Of a DNA stretch of 10,259 bases, positions 1 to 7,001 are shown piece after piece (the stretch's first letter is position 1; each line of letters opens with the position of its first letter). The notes under the pieces were generated by a model that was not told the origin of the DNA, ran no database searches, and saw nothing but the letters and a program-made list of their open reading frames with translations. The DNA is from Bacteroidales bacterium (GTDB taxonomy: Bacteria > Bacteroidota > Bacteroidia > Bacteroidales > UBA12077). The stretch spans positions 1-10,259 of the forward strand of contig DAOVYZ010000071.1 in NCBI GenBank assembly GCA_030635365.1, in the 5' to 3' direction. Made by a program: the position numbers and the translations under genes.

Positions 1-3000
1 AAAAGTAAGAAAAGTAAAATCAGCCTAAACCATACCTGATCAATCAATCTTATTTTTACTAACATGTTATCTTTAATAACAGCATCGCCCACAACTAGTG
101 TAATCTTGGGTTTAAAATCCGATGCATGAACCAGTTTGAAAATATATGTTCCGTTTAATTTATCAGTATATGATGAATCAAGTTTCCCGTTACTGGTAAT
201 AAATTTTATTTTATCAGCACGGAATGGACCTAAATAAGAACCTTTAGAAGATTTAACACTTACACTGACTGAACTGCTTGTTAAATTGTCGGCTCCCTTT
301 ACCTGCGATACTACTTTTACGTCTGATGTAGATGAAGCAGCTTGAAACTTAACATATTCAGATAAAGTTTCGCTTCTGGTAAATTGATGGCCTGCAGTAT
401 TTGTACCTTTAGCATAAAATTCAAAAGTATAACTTCCTTCGTTATCTGTATTTGAATATGCACCTGTATATATTCCATCACCTGCTCTTAAATCATATCC
501 AACACCATCGTCTTTCAGTACAATTTTAGTTAATGGCGAATTGTTAAGTGATTCTATGTTTTTATTCTCCATTACTCCCTGCAAATAATGAGCTCTGAGT
601 GTTTTATCAGATTTACTTGTTGGTTGTACCGGGTAATTATCTGCCGGGCTATTTTCTGCCAGCAAATCACCAATAGCATAATTGGGTGTAGACTGAAGTT
701 CTGCATACACATCAGTAAGTCCCGATAACGGCCTTCCGTTTTCTGTTAAGGTTGCTTGTAAAACTATTGGTTGCGAGATAAAATGATCGGACGGATCAAA
801 CGAGAAATCAGCAATTACCCGTGGATCTTCAACAACTTTTAACAAAACATCAGCCACAGGAACTGCAACTCCTGCATTATTAATATTTACAAATTGCCAG
901 TCGCCTATCTGATCAGCCTGAATATTTTTACATACATAATAGGCATGTGTTTCTCCAGGATCCGGAGCATGATATTCCACTTCCATTGGCGCAAAAGTAC
1001 CAGTATTTGCCGGAGTAATGTTGCCAATAGCTCCGGGAGGGGCAAGGTCAAAAGAAATTGCATCAGCAGGGTCATCCCAGGCTACAACAAATACCGCAAT
1101 ATCCTGATCAATAGTAACTGTTGTACCTACAACCGGAATATTTTGTAATTTCCATGAAGTATTACATAATATCTGAAGAAAGAAATCTTCCACTTCACGC
1201 GGTGTAGGAGTAATTCTATAATCTCCACCTGATGCTTCAGCAATATCACGAATAGTCTCAGGCTCAATATAATCTTCACCAAGTCCAATTGCCTGCACCT
1301 TTATCTCGTCAGGAACATCAATTAACAGGGGATCGATACCCCTATTCTGTTTCCCATCACTTAGGAGTAATATAGTTTTATTGGAATAAAAACTTTCTTC
1401 GGAACCCAAATCAAATTGATCAATTGCCATTTGAAGGCCGCTACCTATAGGTGTACAATTCGTATTTTCCGGTTCGTATGGTACTAAAGTAGCAGCATCG
1501 ATAGGTATTGAAAGGTCTTTCATCCCTGTCCCAGGAGGTACCGTAGTTGTATTATCATCATCAGAGTTACAGCCCCACCTGAAAACAACAGTATTATATT
1601 TATCATCAAATGCGGGATGCCTTAATGCTTTTTGTAAATCATAAAATAACACTGTTGCATCTACTGCAGCATCCCATTTACCCTCGCTTAACATACTTCC
1701 GGAGCCATCCAATAAAAAGACAATCTCGTTAGTAGTTTTTAACCTATGCCCAAATAAAGAAAGTGTTGGGTCTCCATATAAATTGTAATTAAAAATCTGA
1801 TTCCACGAACCTTCAAATAAAGCATCACAGGCTTTAATATGCATTAACACATCGCCAAGCCGATTATTGTTAAACACTCCTTTTGCAAGAAAGTACATTA
1901 AATACGGGTTGTTTTTATGATCAATATTAATAAGTGCCGAATTAAAAAGCCCCCCGGATGAATTTCGCGTAGAACAGAAACTAGAAATCGCTCCATGCCT
2001 TAATAAAGAATACCCAAAAGGATAATGCCACACACCACCCGATAAAGATGCTTCAGGAAGACCATTTTTACAAGTAGTTTGGAGCATTATTGAAGGGAAA
2101 TTATCATCTAAATCGCCTATATTGCCATCTGTTAAAACATGAGAGGCCCCTGTTTGTGAACCATGAGTACGCCACATCACTACTCCCCTTCCATCATTCG
2201 GATCTGCAGGGTCGTTCCATCCATCCGCGGTTTCAGCAGCAGAACAACCTGTTGTTACTTCCGCTGCCACACCGTAATCTTCGTCATGTATCCTATACCA
2301 GTCCCATAATGATGTAGGTGCAATTTGATCTCTCAGATACTCCCCTCCCTCATAATCAGCAATATCTCCATACATATGAGGAGTTGAAATCAATACCCTT
2401 CTCCTCCAGTCCTCATCCTGTGCTAAAGCATTTTCGTATGCCATTATTTTAGATAAGATACCATCTAATATGTTATAATCCGGATTACCATCTGCATCTT
2501 CATCTTCACCATAAAAAGGAATACGCCCTACAATAAGTTCAGGATAAAAATCAACACCTCCAACTCCTCTGTCACCATCTATAATATATTCCACATCGGG
2601 GTTTTCAACATTTTCAAATACAGCTGCTCCACTAAAGTCATTGTTATTAAAATAATCAGCTTCAAGATTTGCAACAAAGTTTCCCGTACCATCATCGTGC
2701 ATAAGTTGAGCTGATCCTCCGTTGGCTCCAGCCTCCAAGCTGCAAAATGCATCATCACCGGATTGGGTATATTCTATTTTAACCGGGTAATCTCCATCAC
2801 TTAGCATTTTACCTCCATATAAAAACCATGTAAGGTGTTCAACGGCGTCATCTACAACAACATCAATATTATCAAACCCATCATTATCCTCATCAATCCA
2901 AACTTTCAATTGCCCCTCACACGATCCTGCAAGATACGTATATACAGGAGCCGCGGCATCTTCAAGATGAATAACTCCTTCCCATCTAACACAAAAGTTA

Positions 3001-4367
3001 TTTGCAGTAACCAGAGGGTCAAGACTTGATACTGAATATCCTAATGCAGGGTCAGTTGGTGGGTACTTTTCTCCAATATACTCATCACCATCAAGATTCC
3101 AATTTCCTGTCAAATCGGCAAAATAGTAATCCGTTGGATAATCTCCATCCAGAGCAGTCCAACATATTTGCATAGGAATATCTCCTACCAAATCACCATC
3201 TTCAACATTATCAGGATCGGGATTACCCATTAACAGTACATATTCTATGCCCAATGCCAGGTAATTATCCTGGAGCCATTTTCTTATTTTTTCATCTGTC
3301 TGATTAGGATTTTCACCTATTACATCTTCATAACCACCAGCAGCATCTGTAAACACATATGCTCCGGGCATTCCTGACACTGTATGATTATCATGTTCTG
3401 TAACCACCATTACAGTAAAACCCAAATCTTGCTTATGAAAACAGAAATTAGCTAATTGAGTACTATTAGTATAAATTGCATCGGTAGTAACAATTGTAAA
3501 ATTAGGATCTTCAATTTGCTTTGATTTGCTATCTGAAATAGCATTCTGATACCAAACCTTTGCTTGATTATAATTTACAAATATCTTTTTTGCCCTTTTA
3601 TCAAATTTATCATCACGTAATAATTCTAATGATTTTTCTTTTGCCAGGTATTCCCTGTCTTTTTCAAATGTAATTTTTACAAGTATTTCTTCGGTTAATA
3701 CTAATTTTGAACTTACGGGATTGTATCTTACCGGATAAAATATTAAAGATGCAGCCTTCCATTTCCTTAGCTGTCCGCTTGCATTTACTTTACAATAATC
3801 GACAGGATAAAATTCATCTTTTTCATAGATTTCAATATTTTTCCCTTCTCTGATTTTTTTCCTTTCACCCCATTTACTTAATTCCCATCCAAAATTTTCT
3901 CTTTCCACAATAATCGAATCCTGATCCAGTAAATATGGAGGAGCAGGGGCAATAACAATTTCATCTGGAACTTCAATTTCTTTTCGTTGGACAATCTCCA
4001 ATTTGATCGAATTAGGTTTTGCTGCAGGTGGTAAAGCTATGTCTTTCCTAATGTATGGTAGCATTGGATTCCCGGGAGAATCATCTAAAGTGTAATCTTT
4101 CATTAAGATCATTTTTCCATCATGATCTAAATAAGGATAATACTCAACTGCCTCAACAATTTCATACTTATTACTCCTAATACGAACAAATATTTCATTT
4201 TGCTCTCCGTTATAAACATTAAAAGTTTCTTGTTTTGTTGAATGGGTTAATTCTAACGAACCTTCTACTTGCTGATTTTGATTTATTTGCAAGAAAGAAT
4301 GGACCAACCCAGCAACTACTGCTAAAATCAGGGTATACCCTGACACCCTTTTAAAAGTTAAATTCAT
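1..4367 (-). CDS. Secreted C25 (gingipain-like) cysteine peptidase with nested PA14 and a VWA domain, 3' end outside window
   Basis: I translated 1455 uninterrupted codons from ATG 4367 to the window edge. Residues 1-28 form a signal peptide (K6-R7, then a hydrophobic run). Residues ~35-240 match the C25 propeptide pattern (SPGNPMLP near 95, YPVRYNP near 210). The catalytic domain spans ~286-876: LLMGNPDPDN near 375, DYYFADLTGNWNLDGDEY near 411, FYPELIVGRIP near 607, His735 (THGS), Cys766 (TTCKNG) and the closing LYGDPTLSL near 866. The His-Cys spacing of 31 is close to the 33 of gingipain R. A PA14-like domain (RWEGVI at 461, KVWIDED, YPVKIEY) interrupts it at ~456-548. A VWA domain follows with MIDAS residues D887-x-S889-x-S891, T972 and D1004, then beta-sandwich modules including DDGVGYDLRAGDGIY near 1283. 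Residues 1445-1455 are hydrophobic. The protein is probably a surface or secreted protease or adhesin; its substrate is unknown. It is transcribed divergently from the reductase gene. Confidence 0.9.
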   Translation of the reverse strand, partial: MNLTFKRVSGYTLILAVVAGLVHSFLQINQNQQVEGSLELTHSTKQETFNVYNGEQNEIFVRIRSNKYEIVEAVEYYPYLDHDGKMILMKDYTLDDSPGNPMLPYIRKDIALPPAAKPNSIKLEIVQRKEIEVPDEIVIAPAPPYLLDQDSIIVERENFGWELSKWGERKKIREGKNIEIYEKDEFYPVDYCKVNASGQLRKWKAASLIFYPVRYNPVSSKLVLTEEILVKITFEKDREYLAKEKSLELLRDDKFDKRAKKIFVNYNQAKVWYQNAISDSKSKQIEDPNFTIVTTDAIYTNSTQLANFCFHKQDLGFTVMVVTEHDNHTVSGMPGAYVFTDAAGGYEDVIGENPNQTDEKIRKWLQDNYLALGIEYVLLMGNPDPDNVEDGDLVGDIPMQICWTALDGDYPTDYYFADLTGNWNLDGDEYIGEKYPPTDPALGYSVSSLDPLVTANNFCVRWEGVIHLEDAAAPVYTYLAGSCEGQLKVWIDEDNDGFDNIDVVVDDAVEHLTWFLYGGKMLSDGDYPVKIEYTQSGDDAFCSLEAGANGGSAQLMHDDGTGNFVANLEADYFNNNDFSGAAVFENVENPDVEYIIDGDRGVGGVDFYPELIVGRIPFYGEDEDADGNPDYNILDGILSKIMAYENALAQDEDWRRRVLISTPHMYGDIADYEGGEYLRDQIAPTSLWDWYRIHDEDYGVAAEVTTGCSAAETADGWNDPADPNDGRGVVMWRTHGSQTGASHVLTDGNIGDLDDNFPSIMLQTTCKNGLPEASLSGGVWHYPFGYSLLRHGAISSFCSTRNSSGGLFNSALINIDHKNNPYLMYFLAKGVFNNNRLGDVLMHIKACDALFEGSWNQIFNYNLYGDPTLSLFGHRLKTTNEIVFLLDGSGSMLSEGKWDAAVDATVLFYDLQKALRHPAFDDKYNTVVFRWGCNSDDDNTTTVPPGTGMKDLSIPIDAATLVPYEPENTNCTPIGSGLQMAIDQFDLGSEESFYSNKTILLLSDGKQNRGIDPLLIDVPDEIKVQAIGLGEDYIEPETIRDIAEASGGDYRITPTPREVEDFFLQILCNTSWKLQNIPVVGTTVTIDQDIAVFVVAWDDPADAISFDLAPPGAIGNITPANTGTFAPMEVEYHAPDPGETHAYYVCKNIQADQIGDWQFVNINNAGVAVPVADVLLKVVEDPRVIADFSFDPSDHFISQPIVLQATLTENGRPLSGLTDVYAELQSTPNYAIGDLLAENSPADNYPVQPTSKSDKTLRAHYLQGVMENKNIESLNNSPLTKIVLKDDGVGYDLRAGDGIYTGAYSNTDNEGSYTFEFYAKGTNTAGHQFTRSETLSEYVKFQAASSTSDVKVVSQVKGADNLTSSSVSVSVKSSKGSYLGPFRADKIKFITSNGKLDSSYTDKLNGTYIFKLVHASDFKPKITLVVGDAVIKDNMLVKIRLIDQVWFRLILLFLL

Positions 4368-4419
4368 AATAATTAGTTTTTGGTTAATATTTAATTTCAA
4401 GGTTAATAAATCCTATTGC

Positions 4420-4433
4420 TGTATTACAATACA
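4420..4433. promoter_or_regulatory. Palindrome TGTATT-AC-AATACA upstream of the peptidase gene
   Basis: A perfect 6+2+6 inverted repeat lies 53-66 bases before the peptidase start codon. The position and symmetry would suit an operator for a dimeric regulator. Short AT-rich palindromes also arise by chance in sequence of this composition, so the regulatory reading is tentative. I do not recognise the motif as belonging to a particular regulator family. Confidence 0.3.
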
Positions 4434-4760
4434 TCATTTAATAGCACAAAAAATTATTTAAACTTTTTATTAATTATAAAATTTGTTACATACATTTCAA
4501 TCAATTTAGTTCCAACTGAAACGACCAATTAATCAAATACAAAAATGGTTTAATGTTAAATTATTAAATAATACTCCTTTTGCAGTTCAATATGTACGTT
4601 CTTAGGTAAGCAAATATGAAATTAGTAATAATATTTTAAATTACAAAGCATTGTTTTTCAATAAATTCATACTTTATCATCTTAACTTACCTGCTTTTTA
4701 GGCTGGTTCTTGATTATAGCATGCAAGCTACAATGTGTATTTGTGTAAAATATTATTTTA

Positions 4761-4783
4761 AACAATGTTGATTAAACATTGTT
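4761..4783. promoter_or_regulatory. 9-bp perfect inverted repeat upstream of the reductase gene (putative operator)
   Basis: AACAATGTT and AACATTGTT form perfect inverted arms of 9 bases around a 5-base spacer (GATTA). The element ends 29 bases before the reductase start codon. Perfect 9-base arms are much less likely by chance than the shorter palindrome near the peptidase gene. The location fits an operator overlapping or just downstream of the promoter. A stem-loop in the leader RNA is the alternative; no T tract follows, so it is not an intrinsic terminator. The half-site does not match the FNR (TTGAT/ATCAA) or CRP (TGTGA/TCACA) consensus. Confidence 0.5.
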
Positions 4784-4812
4784 AGCATTATTTTAACATT
4801 ACAACTGAGATT

Positions 4813-5484
4813 ATGCAAACAACACAAACAAGCTTACTGAATAAAACACACACCATACAGGAAATACGTAATTTAACAAATGATACTTACATTCTAAGAT
4901 TAGATAGAAACGGTATTGAATTTAAAACAGGGCAATATATTACTATTGGATTAGAAAACTCTGAAGAGCTACGAGAATACTCTGTGTATAGTGCTGAACA
5001 GGATGATTTCCTGGAAATTCTGGTTAAAGAATTACCCGACGGTTATCTTTCAGCTATATTAAAACATCTCAATTCAGAACATTCGCTTGTTATTAAAAAC
5101 CCTGAAGGAAGCATGATTTTGAGGAAAGAAGAAATATGTTCGCATCAATATGTTTTTATTGCTTCAGGTACTGGAATTGCACCATTTCATAGTTTTGTAC
5201 GTACTTACCCAAACATTGATTATACAATTTTACATGGTGTGCAATATGCAAACGAAGCTTATGCTCACTCTGATTACAAGGCAAGTCGATATATTTTATG
5301 TACTTCAAAAGATGATACAGGCGATTTTAATGGAAGGGTAACCGATTACCTTAAGCAAGTTCAACTCGGCAATAATACACTATATTATGTTTGTGGAAAT
5401 AGCAATATGGTAAATGAGGTTCTTCCCATTTTAAAAAATAAAGGCGTTGCAATAGAGAATATTCGAACAGAAGAGTATTATTGA
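4813..5484 (+). CDS. Ferredoxin-NADP reductase-like FAD/NAD(P)H oxidoreductase
   Basis: This 223-residue cytosolic flavoprotein has the ferredoxin-NADP+ reductase fold order. An N-terminal FAD barrel carries F37-x-x-G40-Q-Y and the flavin-binding R54-E-Y-S57, followed by DGYLS (76-80), typical of the flavin phosphate loop. A C-terminal nucleotide domain has GTGIAPF (119-125), LHG (140-142) and YYVCGN (191-196). The protein ends in an aromatic pair, EYY, as bacterial Fpr-type enzymes end in an aromatic residue that stacks on the flavin. No Cys cluster is present, so it has no fused ferredoxin domain. It is somewhat shorter than the ~250 residues of the E. coli enzyme. The expected reaction is electron transfer between NAD(P)H and a ferredoxin or flavodoxin; the physiological partner is not shown. 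It lies 49 bases upstream of the leader-peptide gene with no strong terminator between. A reductase for a different acceptor remains possible. Confidence 0.85.
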   Translation: MQTTQTSLLNKTHTIQEIRNLTNDTYILRLDRNGIEFKTGQYITIGLENSEELREYSVYSAEQDDFLEILVKELPDGYLSAILKHLNSEHSLVIKNPEGSMILRKEEICSHQYVFIASGTGIAPFHSFVRTYPNIDYTILHGVQYANEAYAHSDYKASRYILCTSKDDTGDFNGRVTDYLKQVQLGNNTLYYVCGNSNMVNEVLPILKNKGVAIENIRTEEYY

Positions 5485-5533
5485 TTATAAATATGTACTT
5501 TTATAAAATAGTAATCAACTAAAAAACAAACCC

Positions 5534-5686
5534 ATGAAAACTTTACAAAACACAACTAAGTTAAATCTAAAGGAAATACTTGAAAATAATCAAATGAGAA
5601 ATATTAAAGGTGGAAATTCATTAAGAATTCTATCCGAACATACAGAAACTCAAACACAAACAGTTCAGAAAATGACTAAGGCATAA
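5534..5686 (+). CDS. Small double-glycine leader peptide (putative secreted or modified peptide precursor)
   Basis: A 50-codon gene starts at ATG 5534 and ends at TAA 5686. The N-terminal half, MKTLQNTTKL then NLKEILENNQMRNIKGG, matches the general pattern of Bacteroidota double-glycine leaders: a short basic start, an amphipathic LxxKExLxxNxMxxIxGG helix, and cleavage after Gly26-Gly27. The predicted 23-residue core, NSLRILSEHTETQTQTVQKMTKA, is rich in Thr, Gln and Glu and has no Cys, so thioether rings of the ordinary lanthipeptide kind are not possible. Its TETQTQT stretch alternates Thr with polar residues. An intrinsic terminator begins 18 bases after the stop, supporting a real gene. 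Neither a C39 peptidase-transporter nor a modifying enzyme (LanB/LanM, ATP-grasp, radical SAM) lies in the window, so function is unassigned. It may be a bacteriocin-like, signalling or modified peptide. The gene is probably co-transcribed with the reductase. Confidence 0.72.
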   Translation: MKTLQNTTKLNLKEILENNQMRNIKGGNSLRILSEHTETQTQTVQKMTKA

Positions 5687-5704
5687 TAAATCAACATATT
5701 ATTT

Positions 5705-5738
5705 AAAAAAGCATCTCATTAAATTGAGATACTTTTTT
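5705..5738 (+). terminator. Intrinsic terminator after the leader-peptide gene
   Basis: AAAAAAG (5705-5711) pairs with CTTTTTT (5732-5738). After one C/A mismatch, ATCTCA (5713-5718) pairs with TGAGAT (5725-5730) around a 6-base loop. This gives a long hairpin with A-rich and T-rich flanks that could work in either direction. It lies directly after the peptide stop codon and ends the reductase-peptide unit. Confidence 0.8.
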
Positions 5739-5763
5739 AATTATAACCAATAATAAGGAGATC

Positions 5764-6022
5764 CTAAAATTCTATTTTATAACTTAATGATGGAATTATA
5801 GCTCCCAAATTAAATTCTTCAATATCACCTGTCTTATAATGTATATATATCCTCAAAAGTAGGCGGGTTTAACAATAAATTCTTTATTTGCAATGCCCAT
5901 GCGCCTGTATATTTTGGTTTGTTCTTTTTATAAGTAATGGTTAAATCCATATAAAATGATGCAGGATTTTTTACAGAATAAGCCCTAGATTCATCATAAT
6001 GGCTGTGATTTAAACTAATGTG
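5764..6022 (-). pseudogene. Frameshifted C-terminal remnant of a TonB-dependent receptor
   Basis: Reading the minus strand from 6022 gives about 62 codons ending in TAA at 5834-5836, with YDESRAYSVKNPASFYMDLT and later WALQIKNLL. Shifting frame near 5842-5850 continues the protein as YIHYKTGDIEEFNLG and IPSLSYKIEF to a TAG at 5764-5766. Joined, these match the last beta strands of Bacteroidota TonB-dependent outer-membrane receptors, which commonly read DLxISYKxNxKxxTxxWALDIQN and end in an aromatic residue after SYxIE. The break lies in an alternating TA run: adding one TA unit restores the frame, so dinucleotide slippage is the likely cause. An in-frame stop (6044-6046) and repeat-like sequence replace the rest of the receptor (plug and most of the barrel), so the gene is dead. 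The family call rests on my recall of the pattern, not on a search. Confidence 0.7.
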
Positions 6023-6084
6023 ATTATACTTTTTTTGTGATACTTAGAGATTTAGTGTTTTAGTGGCAAAAAAAGAATAACCAC

Positions 6085-6153
6085 AAACCTGTCTGCCGAA
6101 CAAATTCTTTGACAGGCAAGGACACCAACCTGCTTGCCAGCAGGCAAGAACAC
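6085..6153. repeat. Two tandem imperfect copies of an extragenic palindromic element
   Basis: On the minus strand both copies start GTGTyCTTGCCTG and end CAGGTTkG. One copy (6126-6153) folds tightly, with two alternative stems: CTTGCC/GGCAAG, or CCTGCT/AGCAGG. The other (6085-6125) has the arms CCTGTC (6088-6093) and GACAGG (6111-6116) separated by a longer loop. The G+C content is well above the surroundings. A related CCTGCC/GGCAGG hairpin occurs between hypC and hypD (9593-9607), which suggests a dispersed family. Confidence 0.6.
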
Positions 6154-6294
6154 AAAATTTACACTAAAATCAACATTTATTTATATCATAGCCAAAGAAA
6201 TTTGTTTTTTTTATTTAAAAGAATGAATTCTAGAAAAAATGCCTGGAAAGTTCCTATAATAAAGATAATGCCCATAAAATAATTATTTCAAAAA

Positions 6295-6337
6295 TAAATT
6301 GCAGCTTAATGAGCAATTCACTTTACACTGCAATATA
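6295..6337 (-). terminator. Weak candidate terminator of the hyp operon
   Basis: TAAATTGCAG (6295-6304) pairs with CTGCAATATA (6328-6337) with a single mismatch, around a 23-base loop, starting 14 bases after the hypB stop. On the minus strand the stem is followed by TTATTTTT. The position and T-rich tail fit an intrinsic terminator, but the long loop and few G-C pairs make it weak. Confidence 0.35.
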
Positions 6338-6350
6338 AACCTCAGCTATA

Positions 6351-7001
6351 TTATTTTGAAGAAATTTGAGACGAAATCCAATTATACCATTGATCAACTC
6401 CTTCATTTTTTGTAAATGAAACCTCAAATAAAGGAATCTTTCCATTAACATTGTTTAAATCATTATAAAAAACCTTTTTATTAAAATTGGTATACTCTAT
6501 CAAGTCCAACTTATTCAATAATATAGCCCTTGCTTCCCGAAATAGCATAGGATATTTAATTGGTTTATCATCTCCTTCTGTAATACTAACTACGGCGAGC
6601 TTAAATGTTTCGCCCAAATCAAAATGAGAAGGGCAGACAAGGTTGCCTACATTCTCCACAAATATTATATCCAGATTATCCAAATCAAATTCTGGTAATA
6701 CCTTGGATATACTATGTGAATCAAGATGGCATCCTCCTTCTGTATTTATTACAACAATAGGAATCCCATGATTCTTTAATCTCTGTGCATCACGATCTGT
6801 TGAAATATCACCTTCAATAACAGCGATTTTAAATTTATCTTTTAAATTTCCAATCGTCTTTTCAAGCAAAGTTGTTTTACCTGCTCCCGGTGAGCTTATT
6901 ATATTTACCATTAAAACATTTTTCTGTTTTAACAGGTCTCTTACTTCATTTGCCTTGTTCTTATTTCGATCAAGGACATTTTTCATTATTTTGATTTCCA
7001 T
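6351..7001 (-). CDS. hypB: Hydrogenase nickel incorporation GTPase HypB
   Basis: HypB is a cytosolic GTPase that, with HypA, inserts nickel into the large subunit of [NiFe] hydrogenases. The 216 residues show the P-loop SSPGAGKTT (36-44), GDISTDRDAQR (64-74) of the switch region, the metal site at the G-domain dimer interface (Cys91-His92 in GGCHLD and Cys123 in NLVCP), and the guanine-specificity motif NKLD (163-166). The N-terminal CxxCGC high-affinity nickel motif of E. coli HypB and the His-rich stretch of rhizobial HypB are both absent, so only the G-domain metal site remains. The ATG at 7001 gives the normal N terminus for short HypB proteins. No Shine-Dalgarno sequence is evident. It is the last gene of the operon, 38 bases after hypA. 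Confidence 0.96.
   Translation of the reverse strand: MEIKIMKNVLDRNKNKANEVRDLLKQKNVLMVNIISSPGAGKTTLLEKTIGNLKDKFKIAVIEGDISTDRDAQRLKNHGIPIVVINTEGGCHLDSHSISKVLPEFDLDNLDIIFVENVGNLVCPSHFDLGETFKLAVVSITEGDDKPIKYPMLFREARAILLNKLDLIEYTNFNKKVFYNDLNNVNGKIPLFEVSFTKNEGVDQWYNWISSQISSK

Larger units (their letters stand above)
4368..4812. other. Divergent intergenic region between the peptidase and reductase genes
   Basis: This very AT-rich gap separates two divergently transcribed genes, so it should contain both promoters. I found no open reading frame worth calling, no RNA gene, and no exact match to the Bacteroidota -33 TTTG / -7 TAnnTTTG promoter pair on either strand. TTTG at 4740-4743 lies 19 nt before a poor -7 match (CAATGTTG, 4763-4770) that overlaps the left arm of the palindrome at 4761-4783; this is only suggestive. 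The two perfect palindromes are listed separately. Confidence 0.6.
6023..6350. other. Degenerate intergenic region after hypB
   Basis: This stretch contains no gene. It begins with a segment (6036-6075) resembling stock spacer sequence of Bacteroidota (CTTAGAGATTTAGTG and TTTTAGTGGCAAAAA), then two tandem palindromic units (6085-6153), then plain AT-rich DNA, and finally a weak hairpin just after the hypB stop. The spacer likeness is from memory and would need a genome-wide repeat search. Confidence 0.5.

Noticed and set aside
894..3029. Plus-strand open frames at 894-1148, 2090-2317 and 2835-3029
   Set aside because: They lie antisense inside the continuous peptidase reading frame, have no recognisable domains and no ribosome-binding site.
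4368..4812. tRNA or small RNA gene in the divergent gap
   Set aside because: No cloverleaf arms or structured G+C-rich segment could be found; the two palindromes are simple and AT-rich.
5150..5341. Plus-strand frame within the reductase gene
   Set aside because: It overlaps the well-supported reductase in another frame and its translation is a low-complexity hydrophobic shadow.
5485..5506. TTATAAA/TTTATAA inverted repeat between reductase and peptide as a terminator
   Set aside because: The stem has only A-T pairs and no following T tract, so it is unlikely to stop transcription.
5842..5850. Alternating TA run as a phase-variation switch
   Set aside because: The receptor lacks its N-terminal and most barrel sequence, so restoring frame would not give a working product; the run is also short.
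6085..6153. CRISPR array
   Set aside because: Only two imperfect units are present, adjoining without unique spacers, and no cas gene is visible.
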